Shown: positions 8,357-16,503 of the stretch, piece by piece
Position numbering within the stretch: position 1 is the stretch's first letter
Layout: each line of letters opens with the position of its first letter
Assembly (NCBI RefSeq): GCF_047149785.1
Contig: NZ_BAAGBE010000001.1
Location: 992,001 to 1,056,000 of the forward strand
DNA length: 64,000 nt
Origin: Nitrobacter sp047149785
Lineage (GTDB): Bacteria; Pseudomonadota; Alphaproteobacteria; Rhizobiales; Xanthobacteraceae
Reading direction: 5' to 3'
Made by a program: the position numbers and the translations under genes
Notes under the pieces: model-generated
What the model was told of the DNA's origin: nothing
The model's input: the letters and a program-made list of their open reading frames with translations, nothing else
The model's database searches: none

Positions 8357-9976
8357 ATGTCCGACTTGGCCCTCCAGACCGAAACTCCCTTGCGCTCGCC
8401 ATTGGCCGACGAAGTCGCGCGCCGGCGCACTTTCGCGATCATCTCGCATCCCGACGCCGGCAAGACCACGCTGACGGAAAAGCTCTTGCTGTTCGGCGGC
8501 GCCATCAATCTCGCCGGACAGGTCAAGGCGAAGGGCGAGCGGCGCAACACGCGCTCCGACTGGATGAAGATCGAGCGCGACCGCGGCATCTCGGTGGTCA
8601 CCTCGGTGATGACGTTCGAGTTCGAAAATCTCGTCTTCAACCTGCTTGACACGCCGGGTCACGAGGATTTCTCCGAGGACACCTACCGCACGCTGACCGC
8701 GGTGGATTCCGCGGTCATGGTGATCGACGCGGCCAAGGGGATCGAGGCGCGCACCCGCAAGCTGTTCGAGGTCTGTCGCCTGCGCGACATTCCGATCATC
8801 ACCTTCATCAACAAGATGGACCGGGAGAGCCGCGACACCTTCGAACTGCTCGACGAGATCGAAAAGACGCTGGCGCTCGATACCACCCCGATGACCTGGC
8901 CGGTCGGTCGCGGCCGCGATTTTCTCGGCACCTACGATATCGCGACCGGCGGCATTCGCCTGCTCGACGGCGGCGGCGCCAAGACCGGCGCGGCCGAACG
9001 GATCGACATCGCCGATCTCGCGGCGCGCAACGCCAATCTGAATGTCGATGAGGTCAGGGATGAGCTGGCGCTTGCGACCGAGGCCTGCAAACCGTTCGAC
9101 CTTGAGGCGTTTCGCGAGGGGCACCTGACTCCGGTCTATTTCGGCTCGGCGTTGCGCAATTTCGGCGTTGGCGATCTGCTGGAGGGGCTCGGCAAATTCG
9201 CCCCGCCGCCGCGCGCGCAGGAGTCAAACCTGCGCAAGGTCGAGGCGGACGAAGCGCGCATGACCGCTTTCGTCTTCAAGATCCAGGCCAACATGGACCC
9301 CAATCATCGCGACCGCATCGCTTTCGCCCGTCTTTGTTCCGGCAAGCTGACGCGCGGCATGAAGGCGAAGCTCGTTCGCACCGGCAAGCCGATGCCGCTG
9401 TCGTCGCCGCAATTCTTCTTCGCGCAGGATCGCGCGATCGCGGACGAGGCGTTCGCCGGCGACGTGGTCGGCATTCCCAATCACGGCACGTTGCGGATCG
9501 GCGATACGTTGACCGAAGGGGAAGATGTCACCTTCCTCGGCGTGCCGTCATTCGCGCCGGAAATCGTGCGGCGCGTGCGGTTGACCGATGCGATGAAGGC
9601 GAAGAAGTTGAAGGAGGCGTTGCAGCAGATGTCGGAGGAGGGCGTCGTGCAGGTGTTCCGGCCGCGCGACGGCGCGCCTGCGCTGGTCGGCGTCGTTGGA
9701 ATGCTGCAACTCGACGTGCTGAAAGCGCGGCTCGAGGCCGAATACTCGCTGCCGGTGGAATTCGAGGTCTGCGAATTCCAGCTCGCGCGCTGGATTTCAT
9801 CGGACGACCGCAAGAAGCTCGATGCCTTTATCGCCGCCAATGGCTCCGGCGTCGCCGACGACGTCGACGGCGACCCGGTGTTTCTGGCCAGGAACGAATT
9901 CTACCTCGGCTACACGAGGGAACGGGCCGAAGGCATCACGTTCTCCAGCGTCAAGGATGTGAAGAAGGCGTCATAG
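8357..9976 (+). CDS. prfC: Peptide chain release factor 3
   Basis: RF3, a 539-residue ribosome-associated GTPase that recycles RF1/RF2 after termination. P-loop HPDAGKTT at 31-38, DTPGHEDFSEDTYRTL (switch II) and INKMDRESRDTFELLDEIE (G4 and RF3-specific region) are clear. The ATG at 8357 was chosen over the upstream ATG at 8321 because the preceding residues are not conserved. Followed by an inverted-repeat element (10011-10048). Confidence 0.96.
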   Translation: MSDLALQTETPLRSPLADEVARRRTFAIISHPDAGKTTLTEKLLLFGGAINLAGQVKAKGERRNTRSDWMKIERDRGISVVTSVMTFEFENLVFNLLDTPGHEDFSEDTYRTLTAVDSAVMVIDAAKGIEARTRKLFEVCRLRDIPIITFINKMDRESRDTFELLDEIEKTLALDTTPMTWPVGRGRDFLGTYDIATGGIRLLDGGGAKTGAAERIDIADLAARNANLNVDEVRDELALATEACKPFDLEAFREGHLTPVYFGSALRNFGVGDLLEGLGKFAPPPRAQESNLRKVEADEARMTAFVFKIQANMDPNHRDRIAFARLCSGKLTRGMKAKLVRTGKPMPLSSPQFFFAQDRAIADEAFAGDVVGIPNHGTLRIGDTLTEGEDVTFLGVPSFAPEIVRRVRLTDAMKAKKLKEALQQMSEEGVVQVFRPRDGAPALVGVVGMLQLDVLKARLEAEYSLPVEFEVCEFQLARWISSDDRKKLDAFIAANGSGVADDVDGDPVFLARNEFYLGYTRERAEGITFSSVKDVKKAS

Positions 9977-10010
9977 GAGAAGGAGCATTCATGGCGATAT
10001 GTTCCTGTTC

Positions 10011-10048
10011 TCATTCCGGATCGCCGCTGCTGCGGCGTCCGGAATGAC
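10011..10048. repeat. Inverted repeat, family E, short copy after prfC
   Basis: TCATTCCGGA-TCGCCGC faces GCGGCG-TCCGGAATGA around a tiny loop, a nearly perfect palindrome. The ends CATTCCGG/CCGGAATGA match those of the larger element at 29815-29923. It could act as a terminator-like or mRNA-stabilising structure for prfC. Confidence 0.75.
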
Positions 10049-10121
10049 GATCTGTTTTCGACGGCTCGTTGGAGATTGCTCCTTGCCTTTCGGCGCAAAT
10101 CCGATCCGTTCGGACGTCGAT

Positions 10122-10149
10122 GAAAAACGGCCGGCGCGTGACCGGCCGC
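10122..10149 (-). terminator. Rho-independent terminator of the small secreted protein gene
   Basis: Read on the minus strand: GCGGCCGG, loop TCACGCG, CCGGCCGT, followed by TTTTTC. It starts about 17 bases past the stop codon at 10166. Confidence 0.85.
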
Positions 10150-10165
10150 TTCCCGGAATGCGTTT

Positions 10166-10456
10166 CTAGCGTATCGAGCCACCCGTGCGGGCGTTGCCGT
10201 TGACGTTCGCCGGTGGCGTATTTTCCGATCCGGAGGTGCCGGCATTGACGCCGCCGCGCCCCGGTGCCGCGCCGACGGTGCCGCTCGCCGATCCCTTCGG
10301 ACGGATCTTTTGGGTATGCGCCGATCCGGACGTTCCGGCGCTGCCGCGGACGCTGTCGTGCTGTTGCGCTTGACCATGGCCCACGGGCTGAGCCTGGGCA
10401 CCGGCAATTCCGAAAGCGGCGATCGCGGCGGCGGCTACGAGAAGTCTGACGTTCAT
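10166..10456 (-). CDS. Small secreted Gly/Ser/Thr-rich protein, function unknown
   Basis: A 96-residue protein with a textbook signal peptide (MNVRLLVAAAAIAAFGIAGAQA). The mature part of about 74 residues is low in hydrophobics and contains two related segments, AGTSGSAHTQ and AGTSGSENTP, linked by a Gly/Ala stretch. I do not recognise a domain. The gene has its own terminator (10122-10149), which supports expression. The upstream in-frame ATG at 10492 is possible but would hide the signal peptide. Confidence 0.6.
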   Translation of the reverse strand: MNVRLLVAAAAIAAFGIAGAQAQPVGHGQAQQHDSVRGSAGTSGSAHTQKIRPKGSASGTVGAAPGRGGVNAGTSGSENTPPANVNGNARTGGSIR

Positions 10457-10640
10457 TGGGTAGGCTCCATCTGGTTGGTGGAGCGGCGACAACGATGATT
10501 GCGGGACAGCGTTCCTCGCCGTTCAGGGTGATTGCTGGGTGTTGTTGCGACCAAAACTTGTTTGTCTCCGTTCTTGCGCCGTGTTGCCTGAAACTCCTCA
10601 AAAATGTTAATCGGAGATCAGTGCCCCGAAGGAGGAGACG

Positions 10641-11225
10641 ATGGGTTTATTAGTGATGATTGCTGGCCTTGTTCTGTTCCTCGGCGTGCACCTCGCCGCG
10701 ACCAAGCGCGACTTTCGCGCGCGGTTGATCTCGTCCTATGGCGAAGGACCCTACAAGATAGGCTTCTCGCTGATCTCGGCGGCCGGCGTCGCTCTGATCG
10801 TCTGGGGGTTTTTTCACTATCGCGCCACCGGCTGGATCGACGTCTGGCATCCGCCGCACGTGATGAAGCACATCGCCGAAGCGCTGATCCTGCCCGCGAT
10901 CATTCTGGTGGTGGCGTCGTATATCCGCGGCCGCATCTATGCCAGGCTGAAGCATCCGATGCTGGCGGGCATCAAGCTGTGGGCCGCGGCGCATCTGCTC
11001 GCCAACGGGGACCTCGGCTCGATCATCCTGTTCGGCTCGATCCTGGCATGGGCGGTGATCGACCGCATCTCGCTCAAGCACCGCGCCGATCCCAGCGGCC
11101 TGCCGATCCCGGTCGGCGGGGTTCGCAACGACGTGATCGCGGTCGTCGTCGGCGTCGTCGTCTATCTTGCGCTCGGCGCTCTCTTCCATCCTTACGTCGT
11201 CGGCGTTCCGGTCTTTGGAGCCTAG
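10641..11225 (+). CDS. NnrU-family membrane protein
   Basis: A 194-residue NnrU-type integral membrane protein with about five hydrophobic segments. Conserved blocks include FLGVHLAAT, HPPHVMKHIAEALILPA, KHPMLAGIKLWAAAHLLANGDL and FGSILAWAVIDRISLKHR. The family was named for its location near denitrification genes; its biochemical role is unsettled, and it is related to the isoprenoid reductase-like MAPEG/ICMT fold. SD is GGAGGAG. It lies one base upstream of panB, so the two are probably co-transcribed. Confidence 0.85.
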   Translation: MGLLVMIAGLVLFLGVHLAATKRDFRARLISSYGEGPYKIGFSLISAAGVALIVWGFFHYRATGWIDVWHPPHVMKHIAEALILPAIILVVASYIRGRIYARLKHPMLAGIKLWAAAHLLANGDLGSIILFGSILAWAVIDRISLKHRADPSGLPIPVGGVRNDVIAVVVGVVVYLALGALFHPYVVGVPVFGA

Positions 11226-11226
11226 C

Positions 11227-12051
11227 ATGTCGGTCCAGTCGGTCTTGAAGCGCAGGACGGCACCCGACATTCGCGCGCGCAAGAACGGCGACCCGATCGT
11301 GATGCTGACCTCGTATCACGCTCACACCGCGGCGCTGGTCGATCGCCATTGCGACGTCATTCTGGTCGGCGACAGCCTCGGCAACGTGATGCACGGTTTC
11401 GAGACCACGGTGCCGGTCACGCTGGACATGATGATCCTGCAGGGCCGCGCGGTGATGCGCGGCTCGCAACAGGCGCTGGTCGTGGTGGACATGCCGTTCG
11501 GCTCCTACGAGGCCTCGAAGGAGCAGGCGTTTCATTCCGCCGCGCGCATTCTCAAGGAGACGCTCTGTGGCGCGGTGAAGCTCGAAGGCGGCGTGAAAAT
11601 GGCGGAAACCATCGCCTTTCTCGCCGCGCGCGGCATTCCGGTGATGGGGCACGTCGGCCTGACGCCGCAATCGATCAACACGCTGGGTTCGTTTCGCGCG
11701 CAGGGACGCGAGGAGGGAACGTGGCAGCCGATCGAGGACGACGCGCGTGCCGTCGCGGAGGCCGGCGCGTTCGCGATGGTGATCGAGGCGGTCGCGGAGC
11801 CTTTGGCGCGCAAGATCACGGAGACCGTGGCGATCCCGACTATCGGCATCGGCGCCAGCGCAGCCTGCGATGGCCAGGTGCTGGTGCTGGAGGACATGCT
11901 CGGCCTGTCGCCGCGCGCGCCGAAATTCGTCCGCCGCTATGGCGAACTCGGCCCCATGATCGAGGCCGCGATCGAGGGCTATGCGCGCGATGTGCGCAGC
12001 CGCGCCTTTCCCGGCCCGGAGCATGTTTATGCGATGAAGCCGAAAGGCTAA
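11227..12051 (+). CDS. panB: 3-methyl-2-oxobutanoate hydroxymethyltransferase
   Basis: First enzyme of pantothenate synthesis: transfers a hydroxymethyl group from methylene-THF to 2-oxoisovalerate to give ketopantoate. 274 residues, usual length. Motifs: MLTSYHAHTAALVD, VGDSLGNVMHGFETTVPVTLDMM (metal-binding Asp), DMPFGSY, KLEGG, GHVGLTPQS and GIGASAACDGQVLV. The ATG at 11227 directly follows the NnrU stop codon. No panC is adjacent. Confidence 0.95.
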   Translation: MSVQSVLKRRTAPDIRARKNGDPIVMLTSYHAHTAALVDRHCDVILVGDSLGNVMHGFETTVPVTLDMMILQGRAVMRGSQQALVVVDMPFGSYEASKEQAFHSAARILKETLCGAVKLEGGVKMAETIAFLAARGIPVMGHVGLTPQSINTLGSFRAQGREEGTWQPIEDDARAVAEAGAFAMVIEAVAEPLARKITETVAIPTIGIGASAACDGQVLVLEDMLGLSPRAPKFVRRYGELGPMIEAAIEGYARDVRSRAFPGPEHVYAMKPKG

Positions 12052-12172
12052 TGGGCATTTGAATCGACCGGGTATCGGCTGCCTGTGGCCGACGCCCTGA
12101 TCGGTCCGCTTTGCCTTGTCGGCGCCATATCGCTAGGGTATCGCCGCCGCCAACGCAGGGGAATGTCGCGCG

Positions 12173-12194
12173 AGCCCGCACCGCGGGCTTTTGC
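12173..12194 (+). terminator. Terminator-like hairpin after panB
   Basis: AGCCCGC, loop ACC, GCGGGCT followed by TTTT. It lies 120 bases past panB and 25 bases before the YfgM-like start, so it ends the panB transcript or attenuates entry into the next operon. Confidence 0.75.
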
Positions 12195-12218
12195 GTAAAA
12201 TCGGGGACGGAAGTTTAA

Positions 12219-12872
12219 GTGACTGAATTATTTAGTGAAGTCGATGACGAACTGCGCCGCGAGCAGCTCAGGAAAATTTGGAGCCGCTACTCGGGGCTGA
12301 TCATTGCCGCCGCCGTCCTCATCATGATCGGTGTCGGCGGTTGGCGCGGATATCAGTACCTTCAGGCTCAAAAGGCCGCCAAGGCCGGCGCGGCTTTCGA
12401 GGCGGCGGTGGCGCTGGCCGATCAAAACAAGCACGCCGAAGCCGAAGCGGCTTTCACGAAACTGGCGGAAACCGCGCCGCCCGGATATCGCAATCTGTCG
12501 CGGCTTCGCGCCGCCGCTGAAGCCGCCAGGCATGACCCGAAGGAAGCGGTCAAGCTCTATGACGCGATTGTTGCCGACAAAGGGTTCGGCACCGCGGAGC
12601 GCGATCTCGCGCGTGTCCGTGCCGCCGGCTTGCTGCTGGACACCGAGACTTACGACAACATGCTGCAGCGGCTGAAGTCGGCGACCGCGCCCGAGGCACC
12701 CTTCCGCCACACCGCACGCGAACTGCTGGCACTGTCCGCCTGGCGCGCCAACGATACGACGGCCGCGCGGAAGTGGCTGGATATGATCAATGAGGACGGT
12801 CAGACGCCGTCGAGCCTGCGCAGCCGCGCCGAAGCGTTGCAAGCCCTGCTGCCGCCGGTCGCGAAAAGCTGA
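12219..12872 (+). CDS. YfgM-like membrane-anchored TPR protein
   Basis: A 217-residue protein with a cytoplasmic N-terminus (SEVDDELRREQLRKIWSRYS), one membrane anchor around residues 26-45 and a periplasmic TPR-like helical part (residues 50-210, rich in EAA/LA repeats). E. coli YfgM has the same plan, associates with the SecYEG translocon and is also encoded just before der. GTG start with GGACGGAAG upstream. Role in envelope protein export is inferred from the family and gene order. Confidence 0.82.
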   Translation: MTELFSEVDDELRREQLRKIWSRYSGLIIAAAVLIMIGVGGWRGYQYLQAQKAAKAGAAFEAAVALADQNKHAEAEAAFTKLAETAPPGYRNLSRLRAAAEAARHDPKEAVKLYDAIVADKGFGTAERDLARVRAAGLLLDTETYDNMLQRLKSATAPEAPFRHTARELLALSAWRANDTTAARKWLDMINEDGQTPSSLRSRAEALQALLPPVAKS

Positions 12873-12911
12873 TATCCGTGAGTCGAACTCAAGTTTGAAC
12901 GAGAACCGTGA

Positions 12912-13442
12912 ATGCGCCGCTCGCAACGCCTGATCGCCTCCGCTGTCCTGATCTCGCTCTGCGGTGCGCTGGCCGGTTGCGGCGGCGGCGGTCTGAGCAA
13001 CTGGGATCCGTCCGATATGCTCGACTTCCTCGATACGAAGAAGAAGCTGCCGGGCAAGCGCGAGCTGGTTTTCCCCGAAGGCGTTCCCGGCATCGAACAG
13101 GGCGTGCCGAAGGATCTCTACAAAAGCAACGTTGAGCAGCAACAGCAGCAGGATCAGGCCGCTGTTGCGGCCGCGGCGGCGCCACCGGATGAATCCGCGC
13201 ACGCGCGGCGATCGGGAGCAACGGCAGGGACCGCTGCTGGCGCGGAGGCTGGTGCTGCGAAAGCAGCCGCCGCCCCGAAGCCCCGCAAGCCAAAGCGGCT
13301 GGTCCATCGGCGAGCCACGTCGCTGCCCAAGGACGAATCCCCGGCGCAGGACCAGACGCCACAACAGCAGCCGGTCCAGCAGTCCCAGCCGGCGGCCTCG
13401 CCATTCCCCGCGCCGATGCCGAGCGGCAGCTTTTCGCGTTGA
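12912..13442 (+). CDS. Lipoprotein of unknown function upstream of der
   Basis: A 176-residue lipoprotein: the signal ends in the lipobox LAGC (Cys23 in GALAGCGGGG). Residues 30-75 look like a real conserved segment (DFLDTKKKLPGKRELVFPEG). The rest is low-complexity: a run of glutamines near 75, then Ala/Lys/Pro/Gln-rich sequence to the end. In many bacteria this slot between yfgM and der is held by the beta-propeller lipoprotein BamB; this protein is too short and shows no propeller repeats. Function unknown. Confidence 0.75.
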   Translation: MRRSQRLIASAVLISLCGALAGCGGGGLSNWDPSDMLDFLDTKKKLPGKRELVFPEGVPGIEQGVPKDLYKSNVEQQQQQDQAAVAAAAAPPDESAHARRSGATAGTAAGAEAGAAKAAAAPKPRKPKRLVHRRATSLPKDESPAQDQTPQQQPVQQSQPAASPFPAPMPSGSFSR

Positions 13443-13522
13443 CGGCGGTGGCGCGAACGTAAAGCGTTCGTCGCCCGGCGCGCCCGGAAATGACACCTGT
13501 CGATACTTTTTCAACATCCTGC

Positions 13523-13678
13523 TAGAGCAGGCTTGCTTTAGAATGGATCAGCAACAACCTGCCCGGCTTTATGCCGGGCATCTGCGTCTTGGAATTTCAG
13601 CGAAGAAAGACGTGGATGGCCCGGACGGAGCCGGCCATGACGGAACAGGGTGTTTCCATCAAAACCTAAACCGCTCTA
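13523..13678. repeat. Outer inverted element TAGAGC...GCTCTA interrupted by another repeat
   Basis: TAGAGCAGGCTTGCTTTAGAATGG at the left and CCATCAAAACCTAAACCGCTCTA at the right are imperfect inverted copies of each other. A separate palindromic repeat (13558-13642) sits exactly between them, suggesting one repeat landed in another. It fills most of the 253-bp gap before der. Confidence 0.55.
13558..13642 (-). repeat. Dispersed palindromic repeat, family C, copy 1
   Basis: TGCCCGGCTTTATGCCGGGCATCTGCGTCTT on one side and AAGACGTGGATGGCCCGGACGGAGCCGGCCATGACGG on the other: two hairpins in one unit. The same unit in the opposite orientation occurs at 16286-16373. Confidence 0.75.
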
Positions 13679-13695
13679 AGGGGCAGGGAACGCCG

Positions 13696-15096
13696 ATGTC
13701 CTTCACTGTTGCCATCATAGGCCGGCCCAATGTCGGCAAGTCGACCCTGTTCAACCGCCTGGTCGGACAGAAGCTCGCGCTGGTCGATGACGAGCCCGGC
13801 GTGACCCGCGATCGTCGCGAAGGACAGGCGCGTCTCGGCGACCTCGATTTCACGGTCATCGACACCGCCGGCCTCGACGAAGGACCGCGCGGCTCGCTGA
13901 CGGCGCGTATGCAGGAGCAGACCGAGGCGGCCATCGCAGCCGCCGATGCGCTGATGTTCGTCTTCGATGCGCGCGCGGGCCTGACGCCGACCGACCGTTC
14001 CTTCGCCGATGTCGCGCGGCGCGCCGACAAGCCGGTCGTTCTCGTCGCCAACAAGAGCGAGGGACGTCATGGCGATGCCGGCGCGCTGGAGTCCTATGCG
14101 CTGGGGCTCGGCGATCCGGTCGGCGTGTCCGCTGAGCACGGCGAGGGCTTGAGCGATCTCTACGATGCGTTGCGCGCCGTGATGCCGGAGCCAGCCGAAG
14201 AAGCCGAGGAATTCGACGATGACGATATCATCGAGTCCGAGGATATCTCGCAGCGGCCGATCCGCGTTGCGATCGTCGGGCGTCCCAATGCCGGCAAGTC
14301 GACGTTGATCAATCATCTGCTCAGCGAGGAACGGCTGCTGACGAGCCCGGAAGCCGGCACCACGCGGGATTCCATTTCGGTCGAGCTGGATTGGAAGGGC
14401 CGCGATTTTCGCATCTTCGATACCGCCGGGTTGCGCCGCCGCTCACGTATCGAGGAGAAGCTCGAAAAGCTGTCGGTGGCGGACACCTTGCGCGCCATCA
14501 GGTTCGCCGAAGTCGTCGTGCTGATGATGGATGCGCAGAACAGGTTCGAGGAGCAGGACCTGCGCATCGCCGACCTGATCGAGCGCGAGGGTCGCGCGCT
14601 GGTGATCGCCGTCAACAAATGGGATCTGATGCCGCGCGGGTCGGGCGGGATCGCATCGCTGCGCCCCGATGCCGATCACTGGCTGCCGCAGGTCAAGGGC
14701 GCGCCGGTCATCGCGGTCTCCGGCCTGACGGGCGAGGGGATCGACGCCCTGATGACGGCGATCCAGAACGCCTACGCCATCTGGAATCGCCGCGTGCCGA
14801 CGGCTGCGCTCAATCGCTGGTTCCAGCAGGCGGTCGCCGCCAGCCCGCCGCCCGCGGTCTCGGGTCGGCGGCTGAAGCTTAACTACGCGACCCAGACCAA
14901 GGCGCGGCCGCCGAGTTTCGTGGTGTTCTGTTCGCGCTCGGATGCGGTCCCGGAATCCTATCTGCGCTATCTCGTCAACAGTTTGCGCGAGGCGTTCGAT
15001 CTGCCGGGCACGCCGATCCGTATCACGCTTCGCGAAAAGGCGAATCCGTTCGCGCATAAAAGCAGGCGCAAGCAAACGCGTATTCCGAAAAAGTGA
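13696..15096 (+). CDS. der: Ribosome-assembly GTPase Der (EngA)
   Basis: Double-GTPase needed for 50S subunit assembly, 466 residues. First G domain: GRPNVGKS at 9-16, DTAGL, and NKSE as G4. Second G domain: GRPNAGKS near 195, DTAGLRRRSRI and NKWD. A KH-like C-terminal domain follows and ends in basic SRRKQTRIPKK. The acidic linker EEAEEFDDDDIIESEDIS (about 172-190) separates the G domains. Start at 13696 follows GGGGCAGGG and gives the standard MSFTVAIIGRPNVG. Confidence 0.97.
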   Translation: MSFTVAIIGRPNVGKSTLFNRLVGQKLALVDDEPGVTRDRREGQARLGDLDFTVIDTAGLDEGPRGSLTARMQEQTEAAIAAADALMFVFDARAGLTPTDRSFADVARRADKPVVLVANKSEGRHGDAGALESYALGLGDPVGVSAEHGEGLSDLYDALRAVMPEPAEEAEEFDDDDIIESEDISQRPIRVAIVGRPNAGKSTLINHLLSEERLLTSPEAGTTRDSISVELDWKGRDFRIFDTAGLRRRSRIEEKLEKLSVADTLRAIRFAEVVVLMMDAQNRFEEQDLRIADLIEREGRALVIAVNKWDLMPRGSGGIASLRPDADHWLPQVKGAPVIAVSGLTGEGIDALMTAIQNAYAIWNRRVPTAALNRWFQQAVAASPPPAVSGRRLKLNYATQTKARPPSFVVFCSRSDAVPESYLRYLVNSLREAFDLPGTPIRITLREKANPFAHKSRRKQTRIPKK

Positions 15097-15128
15097 ATGC
15101 CGGTTTTTGCGAGAATGCGCAGGCCGGG

Positions 15129-15296
15129 TCAGCGGCTGCGGGGCGGCTGCGCGCGTTGCAGAAGCTGCGCCCGGTAATTCTCCAGCAATTCGGCGGCCAG
15201 CTCGGCCGGGGTCGGGCGAGCGCGTTCGCTCTTGTCGTCGGACGGCGAGAATTTGAGGGCAAAGGCACGCATTACGCGCTCGACAACGGCTTGCAT
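15129..15296 (-). CDS. Conserved-looking 55-residue small protein
   Basis: Too short for ordinary gene-length cut-offs, but supported by a strong GGAGG six bases before the ATG at 15296 and by codon use like the neighbouring genes. The protein begins MQAVVERVMRAFALKFSPSD and ends in a helical segment (ELAAELLENYRAQLLQRA). It has no membrane segment or signal peptide. It is convergent with der and sits downstream of the SDR gene on the same strand (170-bp gap). I do not recognise the family. Confidence 0.6.
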   Translation of the reverse strand: MQAVVERVMRAFALKFSPSDDKSERARPTPAELAAELLENYRAQLLQRAQPPRSR

Positions 15297-15466
15297 CGAT
15301 ACCTCCTGACCCGCGACCGAGATCGTCCATCGCGCATCAAGTTCCGGTCAATTGTGAGGCAGGGTCATCCCGAACCGTTCAATAGGCCGGGCCGGCGGGA
15401 GGCGCCGCCGTTCTTCGAACGGCTATGCCCAGGATGTGTTTCCATAAAGACGCAAACTGCCGCCTC

Positions 15467-16210
15467 TCAGGGCGACGGCGGATGGAAGCTCGTCACCCTG
15501 CGGCTCTTGTAATCGTAAAGTTTGCCGGTCTCGTTCCAGGACGGCAGGCACATCGGCACGATGAATTCGGCAACCTGTTCAGGCGTGTCCAGCGTCATGG
15601 GATCCTCGCCGGGAAACACGGTGGCGCGCATCCGGGTGCGGACCGGCCCCGGATCGAATAAATTGACGCGGATCGAGGTTGTGGCCGTCTCATTCGCCCA
15701 GCATCGCACCAGCGTATCCAGCGCGGCTTTCGAGGCCGCATAGGGACCGCGATAGGCGTTGGCCTTGCTGGCAGCGCCAGACGTGACGAACACCGCGCGT
15801 CCGGCATCGGATTTCTGAAGCAATGGCTCCACGCAGCGGATCAATTGGAAATTCGCGGTGACGTTGATTGCCATGACGTTCTGCCACGGCTTCAGCTCGA
15901 TATGGCCGAGCGGCGAGGACGGGCCGGCGATGCCGGCGTTGCCGACGAGAATATCGAGCTTGCCGTGGCGCTCGTTCAATGCGGCGCCGAGCCGGGCGAT
16001 GCCTTCGAAGTCCGTGAGATCGAGCGGCACCAGCGTCGCGCTGCCGCCGTCCTTGCCGATGTCGTCGTCGAGTTCTTCGAGCCCTCCTTGCGTGCGGGCC
16101 ACCGCGATCACATGCGCGCCGGCCTTTGCGAGCGCGCGGGCGGCGGCGTAGCCGATGCCGCGCGAGGCTCCGGTCACGAGCGCGATGCGGGAGGCGAGGG
16201 GACGGGTCAT
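15467..16210 (-). CDS. Short-chain dehydrogenase/reductase
   Basis: Classical SDR of 247 residues: NAD(P)-binding TGASRGIG at 14-21, NAG at about 90, catalytic Ser in VFVTSGAAS and YAASK near 155-159, and the DPGPVRT loop. Residues 38-40 (ARTQ) suggest NADP preference, by analogy only. The substrate is not predictable. It is the last gene of the minus-strand block that begins with dnaB, but the repeats at 16286-16499 separate it from purF. Confidence 0.9.
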   Translation of the reverse strand: MTRPLASRIALVTGASRGIGYAAARALAKAGAHVIAVARTQGGLEELDDDIGKDGGSATLVPLDLTDFEGIARLGAALNERHGKLDILVGNAGIAGPSSPLGHIELKPWQNVMAINVTANFQLIRCVEPLLQKSDAGRAVFVTSGAASKANAYRGPYAASKAALDTLVRCWANETATTSIRVNLFDPGPVRTRMRATVFPGEDPMTLDTPEQVAEFIVPMCLPSWNETGKLYDYKSRRVTSFHPPSP

Positions 16211-16285
16211 CGGCGATTCCGGATCATATCGTCTGCCGTCATGCGCGGGCTAAAGTAGTTTGCGTCTTGACGGAAAAACCGATCT

Positions 16286-16373
16286 GTCATGGCCGGGCTT
16301 GTCCCGGCCATCCACGTGTTTTTTCGTTGAAACTCCAAAGACGTGGATGCCCGGCATGAAGCCGGGCATGACG
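16286..16373 (+). repeat. Dispersed palindromic repeat, family C, copy 2
   Basis: GTCATGGCCGGGCTTGTCCCGGCCATCCACGT, a short linker, then ACGTGGATGCCCGGCATGAAGCCGGGCATGACG: two GC-rich hairpins whose outer flanks (CCACGT/ACGTGG) also pair. Lies between purF and the SDR gene. Confidence 0.85.
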
Positions 16374-16472
16374 GGTTTCTGATTCTGTCCAAAAGAAACA
16401 TGCTCCAAAGCGCGAAGCGCGTCTCGCGCGGATGACCCGCGCATCCATCAGGCTCCGCATATTTTGAAGATG

Positions 16473-16499
16473 GATCACCGGTCAAGCCCGGTGATGACG
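16473..16499 (-). repeat. Short hairpin repeat at the 3' end of purF
   Basis: GATCACCGGTCAAGCCCGGTGATGACG, a single hairpin resembling half of the CATCACCGGGCTTGACCCGGTGAT repeats common in this bacterial group. It begins five bases past the purF stop and may serve as its transcript 3' end. Confidence 0.65.
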
Positions 16500-16503
16500 A
16501 ATG

